64,000 bases of DNA. Source: Streblospio benedicti. Taxonomy: Eukaryota > Annelida > Polychaeta > Spionida > Spionidae. A program made the translations under genes and the position numbers. Shown here piece after piece: positions 1 to 58,128 of the stretch (positions within the stretch are counted from its first letter, which is position 1; each line of letters starts with the position of its first letter). The notes under the pieces were generated by a model. The model searched no databases and was not told the DNA's origin. It saw only the letters and a program-made list of their open reading frames with translations. The stretch spans positions 46,138,703-46,202,702 of the forward strand of contig CM032666.1 in NCBI GenBank assembly GCA_019095985.1, given 5' to 3'.

Positions 1-1143
1 CCGTATCACACGTATTGCTGTCTTGTGAGCTTCTGTCAACCTGAAATGTGAATTAATTCTGACTTGTACATTTTTATAAACTTTCTTGAGTATATTTATG
101 TAGTTAAGACATACTGTAATATCATGTCATTATATCCATGAAAGAATATCAATGAAATAAAATTCAAAATGAAATAGAAAATTTGAAGTAAACAAATATA
201 CAAAACTTAAATTATTACCTTGAAATTTGTGTAAATTAAACTCATCATGAAACTAATAATCTACTGTGCTCTAAATTTTAAAAAGAAAAATATTTGTGTC
301 ATGTAATATTGAAATATGCATTTCTATTTATGAGAATGTTGGACTGAATGACTACATTTACTGTTCAAGGCCTATGCAGTTTTATAGTGACAAATGTGTG
401 ATTTTTAAATCAAAAATGCTTTATAACATACAAAAATAGTTATAATGTATATAATTTGTGAATAAATAAAAACAAAATTACTTTAACTTTTGCGTTACAA
501 TAACTTCCACAGGTGTTATGGTATAAAATTGAGAGCACATTTATTGTCTACTTCAAACTCAAAAAAAGAAGTAATAAAAACATGATGTATATCAATGATA
601 ACACACGTTATGTATAGTGACAATACTTGGAATTAATATACTTGAACCTGGGCAATTCATAATTCCAAGCAGATACATGTCTCAAAACTCTCAATTTCAA
701 ATGGTTTAAATAACTTGACTAACTTGTTTTTTTTATGTGCATGAACAAATAATTTAAGTGAATTGTTTAGCAAATGCTTAGATGCAATATGTAATAAGTT
801 ACATACAATTATAGCAATCAAACTTCAAGTCAGAAAATGAATCTATCATGGTGCAAAGAAGCAAAATAAAATGCAATTAATTCTAAGTACTGACTACTAT
901 TCTTATATATTTTAATATCATATATGGACAAAAATGCGCCAAAGTAAGAAGTGTGCAATTTGAACATTTCTGTTTATTCCATATCTTCATATCATATATC
1001 TTATTACAATAGTTCCATTAAGAATGTATTTTTAACTAGATGATTCTGTAATAGAATGTATGTTACAAGGTTGCTCTGTAATTAGTATTTTCATAATAAT
1101 GCAAATCCATGCAAAAGGTGCTCATCATTTGCAGCAAGATCAC

Positions 1144-1261
1144 TGAGTCCCAATGTTTATAGAGTTAGTACTGATATGGGCAACTACGACACAGAGCTTC
1201 CGTACTCACTCCCTTACGGTAGTTCGGTGTCATAGTTGCCCATCTCTAAATATTGGGACTA
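1144..1261. repeat. Short inverted repeat (hairpin or tiny MITE)
   Basis: AGTCCCAAT at the left end is mirrored by ATTGGGACT at the right. Inside, GGGCAACTACGACAC is mirrored by GTGTCATAGTTGCCC around a short centre near 1200. Arms are about 45-55 bp with small mismatches. It looks like a foldback miniature element. Confidence 0.65.
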
Positions 1262-2059
1262 CATTGTATGTGATTGTGATTTGCAGCTAAACTTTACAAG
1301 AAACTAATACCCTAACATTCAGGGAATCAGTCTTTACTGACACAACATTCTGGGATTTTGCTATATTGCCTATAATAAAAATGAGGTGTTTAAAAAACAC
1401 AAGTCTCACACTATAGAGTAGAAAATTAAAAGCTTAACTCCAAGTGTTTTTGTATCCAGATTGCATATTTGACTAGCAAATTAACTTCAAACTATGCAAA
1501 TTATTTTTATTTGTATATATTTGTCTACTGCTTGAAAAATCGAAAAGTTAAAAAGTACATAAATATATTAATTTTAATTTAAATTTCGAAGCAATAGCTT
1601 CCTGATCACAAGTAACAAATATAAATGATGTTTGATTCTTTCAAAATTGCTTAAAATAGCAACGCTTCAATTATTCCCTGATGACAAACTTGATCATCAT
1701 AACAGAAAATAGAATTTGCATATATAACTTCATCAGAAGTACACTAAAGAAGAACTGGTATCTAATCTAGTAAATCATCATAAATATATGCGCAATGCAC
1801 CCTCATGCACGGGGATATGGTAATAGGAACTTTGATGTTAATTGCTTCAATAGTTATACCCCAACTTATTTCACAAGCCAATATTAAATAAAATATAATA
1901 AACTAAACCAAATACTCAATACATGTATGCCTTGCCATCTTCCGATGTACATGTAGGAGTGATCTGACGTTTTGTTATGATGAGTTTAATAGTTTTTGGT
2001 CATAAGCCAGAATATACGAGGTGCACAGTTTGATATAACAACAACTGCAAATGTCCTTA

Positions 2060-2170
2060 AAAGTGAGCAAAAATGCACCTAAATTTAATAAATTCTTCTC
2101 AATACAACATTCAAGCATAAAATGAACTTCGACGGTAATGGCTTGAATAAATTTTGCTCAACGTTGTTTA
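2060..2170. repeat. Dispersed repeat fragment, related to copies at 16380-16500 and 16725-16800
   Basis: The segment with GTGAGCAAAAATGCACC, TTCTTCTCAATACAACATT and ACGGTAATGGCTTGAA recurs with changes at 16380-16500 and, in part, at 16725-16800 (GATGGCAATGACTGGAA, TTCTCAACTTTGTTAACAAT). The family is unknown and no termini were recognised. Confidence 0.5.
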
Positions 2171-2518
2171 CAAGCATAAAATAGAGTTTGTACTGGGTGT
2201 ATACTAAATCTTTAAACCGTACTAAATGTTTCAAAATTGAACATTGACTTAGAAGGCGCCAGTGTGATAAACAGATGGAGTGACTGAAAAATGAGAGCGA
2301 TTGAGGAGGCAGTACACATCTCAACCAACAGGCAGATCATGATTGGTACAAGGGGACCCACCAGCTCTTATAAGTCTATGACCTAATTCTCAGCAGCATC
2401 CAGGAAGATTGACAGCTTAACATGTACAGGTGGTCATTCCGAGGATGTCAACCGGTTGTATGAACTAAAGAAATGACTATCAAGAGCTATAGCAGTCTGC
2501 ATATAGTAAATCTGTTTT

Positions 2519-2592
2519 TTGGGGTTGCCCACGCCAATGCAGAAAGAAGCAAAGCTAGAAATCTCCCTTTGAAGTGTGTGAGATTTATATTT
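2519..2592 (+). mobile_element. 3'-end fragment of the hairpin-ended element also seen at 47165-47252
   Basis: AGAAGCAAAGCTAGAAATCT followed by an imperfect AAATCTCCC...GAGATTTA hairpin matches the end of the element inside the Helitron at 45.5-48.1 kb. Only the 3' end is visible here. Confidence 0.55.
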
Positions 2593-3814
2593 CTTATGAC
2601 ATACTACTTGTATTTTGGTTTGTGATTGGTCATATCACACAGAGCACAATAAAAACAGTGATAAATGTACTGTGCAATAGGGTTTCAATCATAGTGATAC
2701 ATATTGGTAAAGTTTTCTGTTACAATCTCAATATAATTATATAATTTGTAAATCTAATTAAGGACTAGAACTACTGAAAGTTTCAAGAAATTCTAGACCT
2801 AAAAATGATTCTTTATAAAACAAATATTGCAAGAATAAATATTCCACTACTCATAATGTTAACATTCTTCAATTTTAAGAACATTTATTATTCCATTTTG
2901 TTTGAAAAATACTTTATTTGGATAAAATTGCTGCATATAAATGGTTATGAAATTTTTTGATACATTATTGATTGATGAGAGTTTAAATATTATACTCAGT
3001 GAAAAAAAAATATATGTTCTTAAAATTTAGTATTTAAGACTTCTTGAAAGCTCATAGAAATGAGCATCAAATATCTATTTTGCTGCACTTTTTAGATTCA
3101 TTGTACACATATACTTCCTACGAGGGTGGTTATTATGTTCTTCAGTGAGTTTATTTTTCTTTATCAGTAATTCTTGTCCTCAATTTATGAAATGATACCT
3201 CAAACGAGTAGGGTAAAAAAAACAATGTGATAGCCCATGAATAAACAAGATGTGAAAAGATTACTTCAAAACAGTTTATTTGAGGCAATACTTAATAAGC
3301 CTTAAGCTTTTCTATTGGTACACAGAATTTTTGACAGTAAAGCTTTCATGGAACATCCTGACATGCATAATATTCAGTTCTATAAACAACATCTATTAGT
3401 TACCTAGATGGGCGAGAGATACCCCTACTAGCAAAAATGTATAGATTGATTATTTCTAAAACTAAAAATACAAATGCCACAAAATAAATACTAAATTCTT
3501 TCTAATCTAAAAATCAGATCCATATATTTTCATGTTTACAGATGTTATCATTTGATGTCTGGGAGACTCAAGATTTTTAGTAGCTAGGCTACATGCCGAA
3601 CAGAAGCATCGGTAAGAGCTAAGCCTAGCCTTTGTCAAGGCCAAGAAAAGTGAGTTTTAAAAAATGCATATGATGATTAATACACACATTTCATTATTCT
3701 TTGTAAAACTGAAGAGAAAATACTACATTTACAATTGCACATATTCAGCTCCTAGAGATGATTATAAAAAATTTACAGATCAAAAAGGATATTACATGTA
3801 TATGTTATACTTAC

Positions 3815-49520
<45,706 letters not shown>

Positions 49521-49577
49521 CCCATAGGGGACGCCTCACTGTGCCACCCCCACACCAACGTGCACTGCAAGCACCCT
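49521..49577 (-). other. KCNQ1 5' leader next to the start codon, possible splice acceptor
   Basis: Just upstream of the ATG the minus strand carries an in-frame TGA 18 nt away. Two CTTGCAG or GCTTGCAG words could serve as acceptors, placing the exon boundary at 49564 or 49575. If either is used, the 5' UTR begins in an unseen upstream exon; otherwise transcription starts near here. The polypyrimidine tract is weak, so both options remain open. I see no convincing TATA box or initiator. Confidence 0.4.
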
Positions 49578-50479
49578 GCAAGTAGACACGCAACTTGTTT
49601 TCATCATCTAGCTCAGTGTGCTGGACAAATGTATAGCATGCGATAAAACATTATATCTTTTATTCATAATTGCTTTAACACTAGTAACCTGGAAACATGT
49701 AGCTACTTATAAAAATCAAAACACAGGCAATCAATTCAGGATGCAATTCATTGGATATAAATCCATGTTAGATATCATGAACAATTGCACAGCATAATTT
49801 TCACTGAGAGAAATAGTTTTATAACTTGTATGACAAAATTTTAGCCAATGGTTCAAGATAAAATTAACACAAATAAGCAATCTATCGCCATGTATTTCCA
49901 CTGAACCACCTTTGATTTACTAAAGGACTGGTCAGACAAGCTTAAAAATCAAGTACACGCATAAATAGTGAAGTTTTGTTTGAAGGTATTAATATCAAAG
50001 TCTGAAATACATTAATTTATCCTCGTGCAAAACATTTAATGAGTTCTCATTAAATGAAAATTTGTTTCGACTTGTAGGTATGTTTTTGAAACCTGGAAAT
50101 GAATCATGATACATACATCACTATCTGAAAAAATTTAGTTTAATATTGAAGGAAGATTAATATGATACGATAAACTTGTAATACAGCACTGGATGGATTA
50201 GTAAAGTGATACAGCTTGAGGCAAAATGAGAGAATGGTTATGGAAGACCAAAGTGGACTTTGGAAGCAATCTTGCAAAAAAAAGTGAACAGTCCTGGGTT
50301 AGGGTCAGTTTAGAATGACAGAACGACTAAGGGGACAGTTGCGAGGTAGACTAGGCAGCCATTTCACACGCTGAAATTGAGGAATAATTAGGGGCTGGAA
50401 AAGTAAATCTGCATGCTGAAATTGAGGAATAATTAGGGGCTGGAAAAGTAAATCTAGGACCTGCCTTCCTGTCAGTCTG
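49578..50479. other. Upstream flank of KCNQ1
   Basis: AT-rich DNA with no recognised promoter motif. A direct duplication of GCTGAAATTGAGGAATAATT and its GGGGCTGGAAAAGTAAATCT tail occurs at 50370-50454 (two copies, about 42 bp apart), just before the TGAC microsatellite. Confidence 0.45.
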
Positions 50480-50746
50480 GACTGACTGACTGACTGACTG
50501 ACTGACTGACTGACTGACTGACTGACTGACTGACTGACTGACTGACTGACTGACTGACTGACTGACTGACTGACTGACTGACTGACTGACTGACTGACTG
50601 ACTGACTGACTGACTGACTGACTGACTGACTGACTGACTGACTGACTGACTGACTGACTGACTGACTGACTGACTGACTGACTGACTGACTGACTGACTG
50701 ACTGACTGACTGACTGACTGACTGACTGACTGACTGACTGACTGAC
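50480..50746. repeat. (GACT)n tetranucleotide microsatellite
   Basis: About 66 uninterrupted GACT units. Such a pure long array is expected to vary in length between individuals. It creates an artificial Ser-Val-Gln repeat frame on the minus strand. Confidence 0.98.
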
Positions 50747-52230
50747 AGAAGACTTAGATGCTCAAAGAGGTAGATGATTAACGCTATCTCAATATTCTGC
50801 AGTATAGTAACAGGGTAACTCAAATATTACCCCATTAAATATATAGAATCCAGGCCAACAAATAGTTTGAACTAAACGTTGCCATGCAGGTAACTTTCAT
50901 TTGACTATAGACCCACATTGTTAACAAAGAGAATAATTGCAGTATGTTGTGATAAGCTACATTCTTTATGAGTACTATCCTGCTGTGACATACCATTAAC
51001 CTAACAATGCTATTTGTTGCTTCTCCACTTTTATTTCCCAGACCTCCTGCATGTCATGCTTTCAGCATTTGCAAAGGAAAAAGTGCGTGATTTTAAGGCC
51101 TACACAGGTAAAAAAAAAGGGTTCTGTGAAAAATGTAATTAAAATTTTGTCTCCATGGAAACTGAGAACTAATCTCCATTCACACTGTTACAACATAAAA
51201 CGCAACCCATGTAATTTAGAGCCCTCATTGTACTAGTGACTGTACCTGGTAAATAAATGCACAAATATATCTATCATGTGATTATGTGAAACCGATTGTA
51301 CATGCAAAATCAAGTGCAAGAAAATTTAAAGCAGTCATTTGCAAACCTTCAGTTGAAATCCAAAGGCTTTCCAGTGAAAGTAAGATAAATCTATTGCATC
51401 TCTACCATACCAAAGACACCAACAAATGCTCTAATGTAGAAGCTTCTACAATGTAGTATAAAAAAGAATTGAGATTATTTGATTGCATTTCAATTGATTG
51501 AATCATTAATGCATTAAGCCATTTTTATTGCCTTTCACTTCAAAGTTGAAGTATTTGCATCATACAATATTAGACCTACTTGGGTAGCTAGCTGTGCGGG
51601 TAAAATAACCATCTCCACCGAGCAGGGGTCGGAAGGTGACAGAATTTTGAACCCTGGTACCCTGCCATCTGTGATCACAATGCTGTCACACACATAATCA
51701 CGTCTATTCAGACTGCAATAGTCAACGGTCAAGCAAAACCATATTAAGCAAAACCATATCGGCTGAAAAGCCTTTTAGTTTAACCTGTGCAGTTAACCTG
51801 TTTGAGCATGGAACTGCTTTCACCTTTGGGCAAACTTTCATAACCCTGGATAGGTATAGAAAGATTTTACATGGTTTCAAAAGGTACCGGCCATGGTAAA
51901 ATTTTACCTACGAATATGCCAAACCCGAACCATACCCGGATACACAGTGCACCCGTCCATACCTTACTTTGGGCGTCTTCCTGTGTCTCCTTTTAGGGCA
52001 GTTGAAAAGTCCACCTATCTCCTAGGGGATACTTACATTGGACATGGGTAGGTTAACGTGCCTCAGGGACCTCAGAGAGGTGACCATATCACAAGCAGCC
52101 CAAACCCCAAACATAAGTATAACCTGACTCAATATTAGCTTCCTCTAAATAAACCATTCAAATATCGTTCTCAATATGTATGTGTGTTTCCCAATGCTTG
52201 TAAAATTTATTTTCTAAACACTTTCTCACA
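50747..52230. other. Upstream region, no gene recognised
   Basis: No coding sequence is supported. A 61-codon plus-strand frame at 51051-51236 has no family resemblance. A B box-like GGGTTCAAAATTCTG (minus strand, near 51650) hints at an old SINE, but no A box was found. Confidence 0.45.
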
Positions 52231-52415
52231 TCAAGCATATTTCTACCACAGCAGACATAGCCGAAGACTGGTTTTACAACCCTAAGCTTCCATTTAAGTA
52301 TATCAAGTGACCTCTAGCATCATTCAAACTCATCACCCCAAGGCCACTTGTAAATGGAAGCTTAGGGTTGTAAAACCTGTTTTCAGCTGTCTATCGTGGT
52401 AGAAATATGCTTGGT
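52231..52415. repeat. Inverted repeat, about 80-bp arms
   Basis: CAAGCATATTTCTACCAC at the left is mirrored by GTGGTAGAAATATGCTTG at the right. The arms go on through GGTTTTACAACCCTAAGCTT and its complement around a short unpaired centre near 52320. Foldback miniature element. Confidence 0.85.
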
Positions 52416-53220
52416 AGAAAGAAGATGTAAGAGCGTATAGAGAAAATGAATCATTATCAATGTAGTGTACAATCACACAAAACATTTCCTTTCCACACAG
52501 TTGACTACTGTAGTCAACCAGAAAACAATGCATATAATGGTATTTGAATTAATAATAGACCTGTAATAATTAACTTCCCTCATTTGACAGTGCAACAAAC
52601 ACATTAACTTTTATCAATTGACAGTGCATCAAACACATCATCTAAGGTAACATGAAATAAGCGCTGTCATAAATAGCGGTTCCGTTAATAGAACAGACCC
52701 TGTCATAAACAGTAGTCCATAAAATGTCACAAACAATGGTCCATTAAGTCAGACCATGTGCCAATATTGTATACTCACATATTACTCTGTCCAGCGGCAT
52801 GTCCACAGGGACTTTTCTTGAAAGGAAATTTTTGTGTAGCTATAGATAAGTATTTCGAATTAGAGTACAACCAGTTTTAATCAGACACGTTAGGAACCTG
52901 GATGGACATTCAGAAAATCGATATACCTGGATGAGGGAGGGGGCAGGGGTGGGCAAATGAAAAAAAACATGTATAACTGTATGTACGCAACCACGAGTGA
53001 CTTTGGACGATAATAAAAGATATTCATGAAATACCTTGCAGAAAACACATGCTTTCATTCATTGCGTGATAACGTCGTGGATGCTCGCACTGAATGTGCG
53101 ATACAACAAACAGTATGTACTCTTCAATCTTGATCTTCCCCATCCTCACCGGCCTATACCAAATAATATGTCATTTCCCATGCATGTTTACTATTTATGG
53201 TGTTAACATATTACAGCAAA

Positions 53221-53288
53221 TAGACCATTTTGGGGGGCCGCAAATTATAACTGGTCACAATTTACGTTGGTTACATTTTACGGTCTAA
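53221..53288. repeat. Short inverted-end repeat, copy 2
   Basis: TAGACCATTTTGGGG, then ATAACTGGTCACAATTTACG, then TTACGGTCTA corresponds to 27172-27262. Confidence 0.5.
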
Positions 53289-55830
53289 CAAGGTAGGCAG
53301 CGTGTCAGTATACTGCAGGTACACTAGCTCAAGCTTTCCCCAACAAGTGTCAGTTATTTTGTGGGAAAAGTCATATTCATTTTTCACATCAAGCCAATGG
53401 ACTTGCTATAATACCGAGCCCACTTTCTATGTTGAAGCTGGCATGGGGCATGGGCATAAATGTGCAGAAAGGTTATATCATATGGAGGACGTCTAACAAT
53501 CACATGCAATATCTTTCACCCAACTGTCACTGACTATTAATTAGTGAAGAACAAGTACCAGAACCAAACGTCATTACAACTTTAAAATCTCATTCTGAAA
53601 CAAGGAACATTTTGGAGAACAACCATGTATATGTTATCATGCATGATGACAGCTTACCTTGATTATGTCACACTCAAGCTGAATATGTCTACAAAATAAT
53701 GACAGCCGTCGTCGATATGACTAGCGCCAAAAATACATCTTTGCATAACAGTGGCATCATCAAATATTATCACACCTACCAACACAAATATCAAATATCT
53801 AACATGAGCAAACTGTTCACTACGGGTATATAATCTAAAGTTACAAGTGTAAAGTTACACTGTGCAAACAAACATGTAAATAAGAAATTTACAAATTACA
53901 CATAATAGGTTGGATTCAAAATTCTCATTGCTCTGGTTATTGATTGCATCAGAGTATTGTTTGTAGGTATATGGCTCATTCATACTATATTGTACCTATT
54001 TTAGTCCAGAAGCCATACACTTACCTTTCCAAAATGTTCATACAGAAAGCTATACCTATTCTTCCTTGTCCTTACATTAATTTCATCAGACAGGTTCTAA
54101 ATGGATTCAGCCACAATGACTAAAGGTGAAAACCATCAACTAGTACAGGACAACCTTTATTCTCCTTATATGATATATCCGATTTATTCCATAATCTAAA
54201 TGCTCTGTGACATTTCCATTTTTTCAGATGTGCACACGGTCACATCATAGATTGACTTGAACTATCAATCAATATTGAACCATGGGGACGGACAACAATA
54301 ATACACACACACCCCACCCCACCCCAACCCGTCAACCCCCACATTTTAGGGGATTCTCTGAGACAGTTGAAGCACCGTAATGCTTAAAATATATTATATA
54401 CTCAGAGTTCTGACCAATTTTCAAACCAGCAACTGAACACACGGTCCTAGTATACCAAATAAGTCTTCCATATCAGATCAGCAACCCATACTCAAAATTT
54501 CTAATTGTTTTTTCAGTATAATCTTTGTAAAATTGGAAATATTTTCCATAAAAAAGTTTGCATTACTTATCACCAACAACCTGTCAGTGACAGCATATAC
54601 TCGTTATTCGATTTGCACAGCCATCTTATAAAATTGTTACTTATGAAGATACAACGGGCAAATAAATTGAACCTAAAATGGCTGCTCTTCCATTATCTAG
54701 ATGTAACAATTTATTAGTGAATTTGTGTGCTGTTGTTCCCATAAATACAAAAGGCATGAAATAGATGTTATGATAGATTTGAAACTGCTAGGTATTAAGT
54801 AGCAAAACAATAATGGTAAATTTTAAGAAGCACGCATCATATGACTTTCAGATAGGGTAGTGAAAAGCAGTGTACTATAATGTTCAAAATGAGTGTGCAG
54901 CCATTCTCATAAATAGGAATAGAATGAAATAGGTGTGCAATATGAGGGCGATCATACCTTATTGCAGTGTTGCATGGGCTAAGTGACAAAATGCGAGTAA
55001 TGAGCATCGGTGGGGCATTTGTTGCTCGTTATGAAAAGTTTGGGCTGGGTGACTAATGCTAAGCGAAAGAAAAAAATAACAGCCATTTGACACAGTCACA
55101 AAGTTATCCTACTCTTTATCATCAAAACTACCTGTAATTTTCTCAGGTCTACATTAGAGGAGGCACCTACGGTTCATTTTAGCCTTTCGAACCTTTGGGA
55201 CAATTTATTGAACAAAACTTTGAATGTTCATTGATAAAGTGTATAGGTAAGCAAATAAGGAACTCAGTCATCGATAAAAGTTATACACCAAATTGAAATG
55301 TTCCACAATATTATCAGGCCTATATATCAAGGTCGGCAGTCAATGGTAAACCGATCTCGCAGAATGTAAACCATTCAAAACTTGAGACTGCCTAATGAAA
55401 CTGTTTATTATGTATGTGATACATTTTTGCAGTTTCATAACTAGAGAAAGAGTGAAGTAATTCTTTTACTCAATTTTGATGCTCTAACATCAAACAGCCT
55501 TCAATTCGAGCTATAGCTAACTCTGGTCATCGTACCAGCCGGGTAAATTATCAGTTACATAACAACTTCCTGCCTTAAGACATTGAAGTATACACTACTG
55601 CTCAACCAGACACAAGGTCCAACTACTCACTAGACTAGGTATATAAGTTAAGTTGTTAGTGGTCATTGATTATGGAACATACAATGTACTGACCATTACT
55701 ACTTACAGCTTCCATTTGACCATACATGAATGAAAATAAAACTTAAAATTTAAAATAAAAATTTAGGGTGATCATGAAGGTCTGGTCATGAAATGATTCT
55801 TCGAAGGTCAGGATAGACGAACGCTATACA
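53289..55830. other. Upstream region, no gene recognised
   Basis: AT-rich DNA with a CA/CCCCA-rich patch at 54300-54345. No coding or RNA gene is supported on either strand. Confidence 0.45.
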
Positions 55831-56080
55831 TAAGGCACATTACACCGCAAGGTGGGTCTACAGCCAGTCTACTGACAAAAACACATAGAAATTTCTTCTA
55901 TGGCCAATGTCAGCACTGGTCTGGCCGTAAGGAGGCAGTGCTGTGACCCAATGCTAAATGTCGTATATAGTCTAGTGAGTAATTAGACCTTGTGACTGCA
56001 TGCAGAAAATGCCTTAGACGCCGCAAACCTCAAGACGCCTTGTGGCGAACACGCCCGCAAGGTAAAATGTGCCCCTCGCT
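55831..56080. mobile_element. Diverged copy of the GC-rich Harbinger-like element
   Basis: The right end AATGTGCCCCTCGCT followed by TTA is the same as at 29773-29790, and the left part (GGCACATTACACCGCAAGGT) is its inverted partner with changes. GTCTACAGCCAGTCTAC is shared too. Shorter and more AT-mutated than the 29 kb copy. Confidence 0.7.
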
Positions 56081-56092
56081 TTAGTAACCCTC

Positions 56093-56150
56093 CTATATAA
56101 TAGTAGTAATGTGTATGGTATAGTGTTTGGAAATCATGGCAGTATAGCAG
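56093..56150. repeat. Fragment of the foldback element arm
   Basis: ATATAATAGTAGTAATGTGT and TATAGTGTTTGGAAATCATG match the right arm of the foldback element near 40022-40075 with a few changes. It follows directly after the Harbinger-like copy. Confidence 0.6.
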
Positions 56151-57252
56151 TCGGAAGTTCTTCAGCGAGATGTTATTTAAATTGGTACTTTACGCGAATG
56201 TAGCGATCACTGGATCATGCTAACCAACACGTTTTCGTCAGACCAGAAAATGGCATGAGTCTAGTCAGTCGATTCGGAGTTTTCCATTGTTGACATAGAA
56301 CAATAATCCTTTAGTAGCTTATATTATTTTCATCCGAACGTTTTCATATTAACAGTACACATTTTTCTGAAGACTGTTTAGTTTCTTATTTTCATCATAA
56401 TAGATAATAAAATATATAGCAACAAGTCCGATTTGGACAAAATCGAGTAATAGGCAATACATTTGACAGCAAACGCCGAACGCAGGGTGTTAGAAGTGGC
56501 GATGGATGTGATTAATGGTCAAATTAAACTATTTAGTTAAAACAATTACATAGACTTATATATATGAATGGAATCGCATCTTACTGCAGATTATTTCCAT
56601 CAAAATTATATATTAATACGACAATGTATAAGAGAGATATGATCCAATATATCTGTGAGGTGTTTTTACCTGTCGTCACCTGCTGATATTGTCAGTAGAC
56701 TTTTTATGATCATGCAAAGATTTCACTGTTTCAACTTAATTAAATATACTAAATGTGCTAGTTTATAGTTAATTTTACTATCGAACGAAAGGAAAATATA
56801 TTATCTGTGATGTATGTAAGTGAGATTGCTGAAGTCTTAAGTTTTATTGAGCTGTGTGCGTTCAAAATGTATTGCGCAATTTCTCCCATAAGCATAATAT
56901 TGGGACAGCTTGTATCATCGCTCGCTCCATAATCCAGTTGAGTTTAGTCTGGTTGTAATGATAGTTCCTGTTCTGGTAACTTTCATCCCCTATAAATATC
57001 CGCTCCCATGATGCTCGGGTCTGTGCTCATGAGTTTGTCACTTCTTCTATAAGTGATTTACAGAGTTTGATAATGGTGCCTATGTTTCAAAACTGAAACA
57101 TTGCATGCGAAAGGAACCTGAATGGAACCTGTATGTGGCTGTTGGTGACTACCAACAGGAATTCACCACATTTCGCAACTCACGATCTTAAACCAATTAA
57201 CCTACAAGCAAATACAGTGTACAAAATTTGCATTTTATAAATACCTTGATGT

Positions 57253-57742
57253 ATAGGGTTTTGATTTAGTAACACTACCACTTACTTTAAACACGAAACT
57301 TGACGTTGCGGTCACCATCGTGGGACCTTCAACAGAAGTGACTTCTTCTGGTTTTTCTTGATGATGTTACATTGGCGCTTCATCTGACAGGTGGAATTCC
57401 CGTCAGACAGCAGATGGAGGAGAGTCGGGGGGATGCTCTTGCCTTGGGTGAGGTTGAGCTGCTGCTGGTGTTTGTAGATTTCTATCGCCTCTACAAACAC
57501 CAGCAGCAGCTCAACCTCAACCAAGGCAAGAGCATGTTTCAAAACCCCCCCCAAAGGAACCTGAATCCTCCATCTGCTGTCTGAACAGGAATTCCACCTG
57601 TCAAGATGAAATACAGTGTACCAATGTGACGTCATCAAGAAAAACCAGAAGTCACTTCTGTTGAAGGTCCCGCGATGGTGACCGCAACATCAAGCTTCAT
57701 GTTTAAAGTAAGTGGTAGAGTGGTGCTAAATCAAAACCCTAT
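57253..57742. repeat. Large near-palindrome, 230-250-bp arms with an 11-bp loop
   Basis: The left arm starts ATAGGGTTTTGATTTAG and the right arm ends CTAAATCAAAACCCTAT. In between the arms are about 90% identical where aligned, with a roughly 30-bp insertion in the right arm, and they meet at TGTAGA/TCTACA around 57485. Blocks such as GGTCACCATC, GGACCTTCAACAGAAGTGAC and GCTGCTGCTGGTGTTTGTAG recur inverted. A transcript would fold into a very long hairpin. No family is recognised and the ends show no clear target duplication. Confidence 0.92.
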
Positions 57743-58128
57743 GGATATTCCTACTGCTAAGAACAGTCTACATAAAGATACCTTGATATATATCTATTCA
57801 CAAGGAAGGTGTTAAGAGTGCCAACACTTACTAATTCATGTATATTTGCATTGGCCCTTTCGGCTTGATCCTGACTTGTATGTGTACTCGGATTTTACCA
57901 TTCACATTAATACAGGTTGTTTTGGAAACTTCGCAGCAAATGAATCTTTGGCCCTGTTAGTCCCCAAAGTCAGTAATAAAGATATATACTTCTATTCCGT
58001 AGTCACAATGTTTTCCACTATATCCAGAACACGCAAATCATTGGAAAAGTGAAATATATCAGAATTTTAAGAGGTCAGAGAACATTAAGAGGGCTTACAA
58101 ACTTAGTAACCTTAACTTATCCTTACCG

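Larger units (their letters stand above)
1..3814. other. Intron of KCNQ1 after the last visible exon
   Basis: This is AT-rich DNA with no reading frame or splice-flanked stretch resembling Kv7 helices B-D (for example the conserved PYDVRDVIEQY region), on either strand. It holds the small inverted repeat at 1144-1261, a fragment of a hairpin-ended element near 2545-2592 and a piece of a dispersed repeat near 2060-2170. Otherwise nothing is recognised. Confidence 0.6.

Noticed and set aside
1-3814. KCNQ1 helices B-D and stop codon
   Set aside because: No match to the PYDVRDVIEQY region or the coiled coil on either strand; it must be outside the window.
50305-50823. 172-codon Ser/Val/Gln repeat protein on the minus strand
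   Set aside because: It is only a translation of the GACT microsatellite.
51590-51700. SINE with a B box-like GGGTTCAAAATTC
   Set aside because: No matching A box and no second copy in the window.
57312-57638. 108-codon frame inside the large palindrome
   Set aside because: It crosses the palindrome centre and has no recognised family; the palindrome itself is the better explanation.
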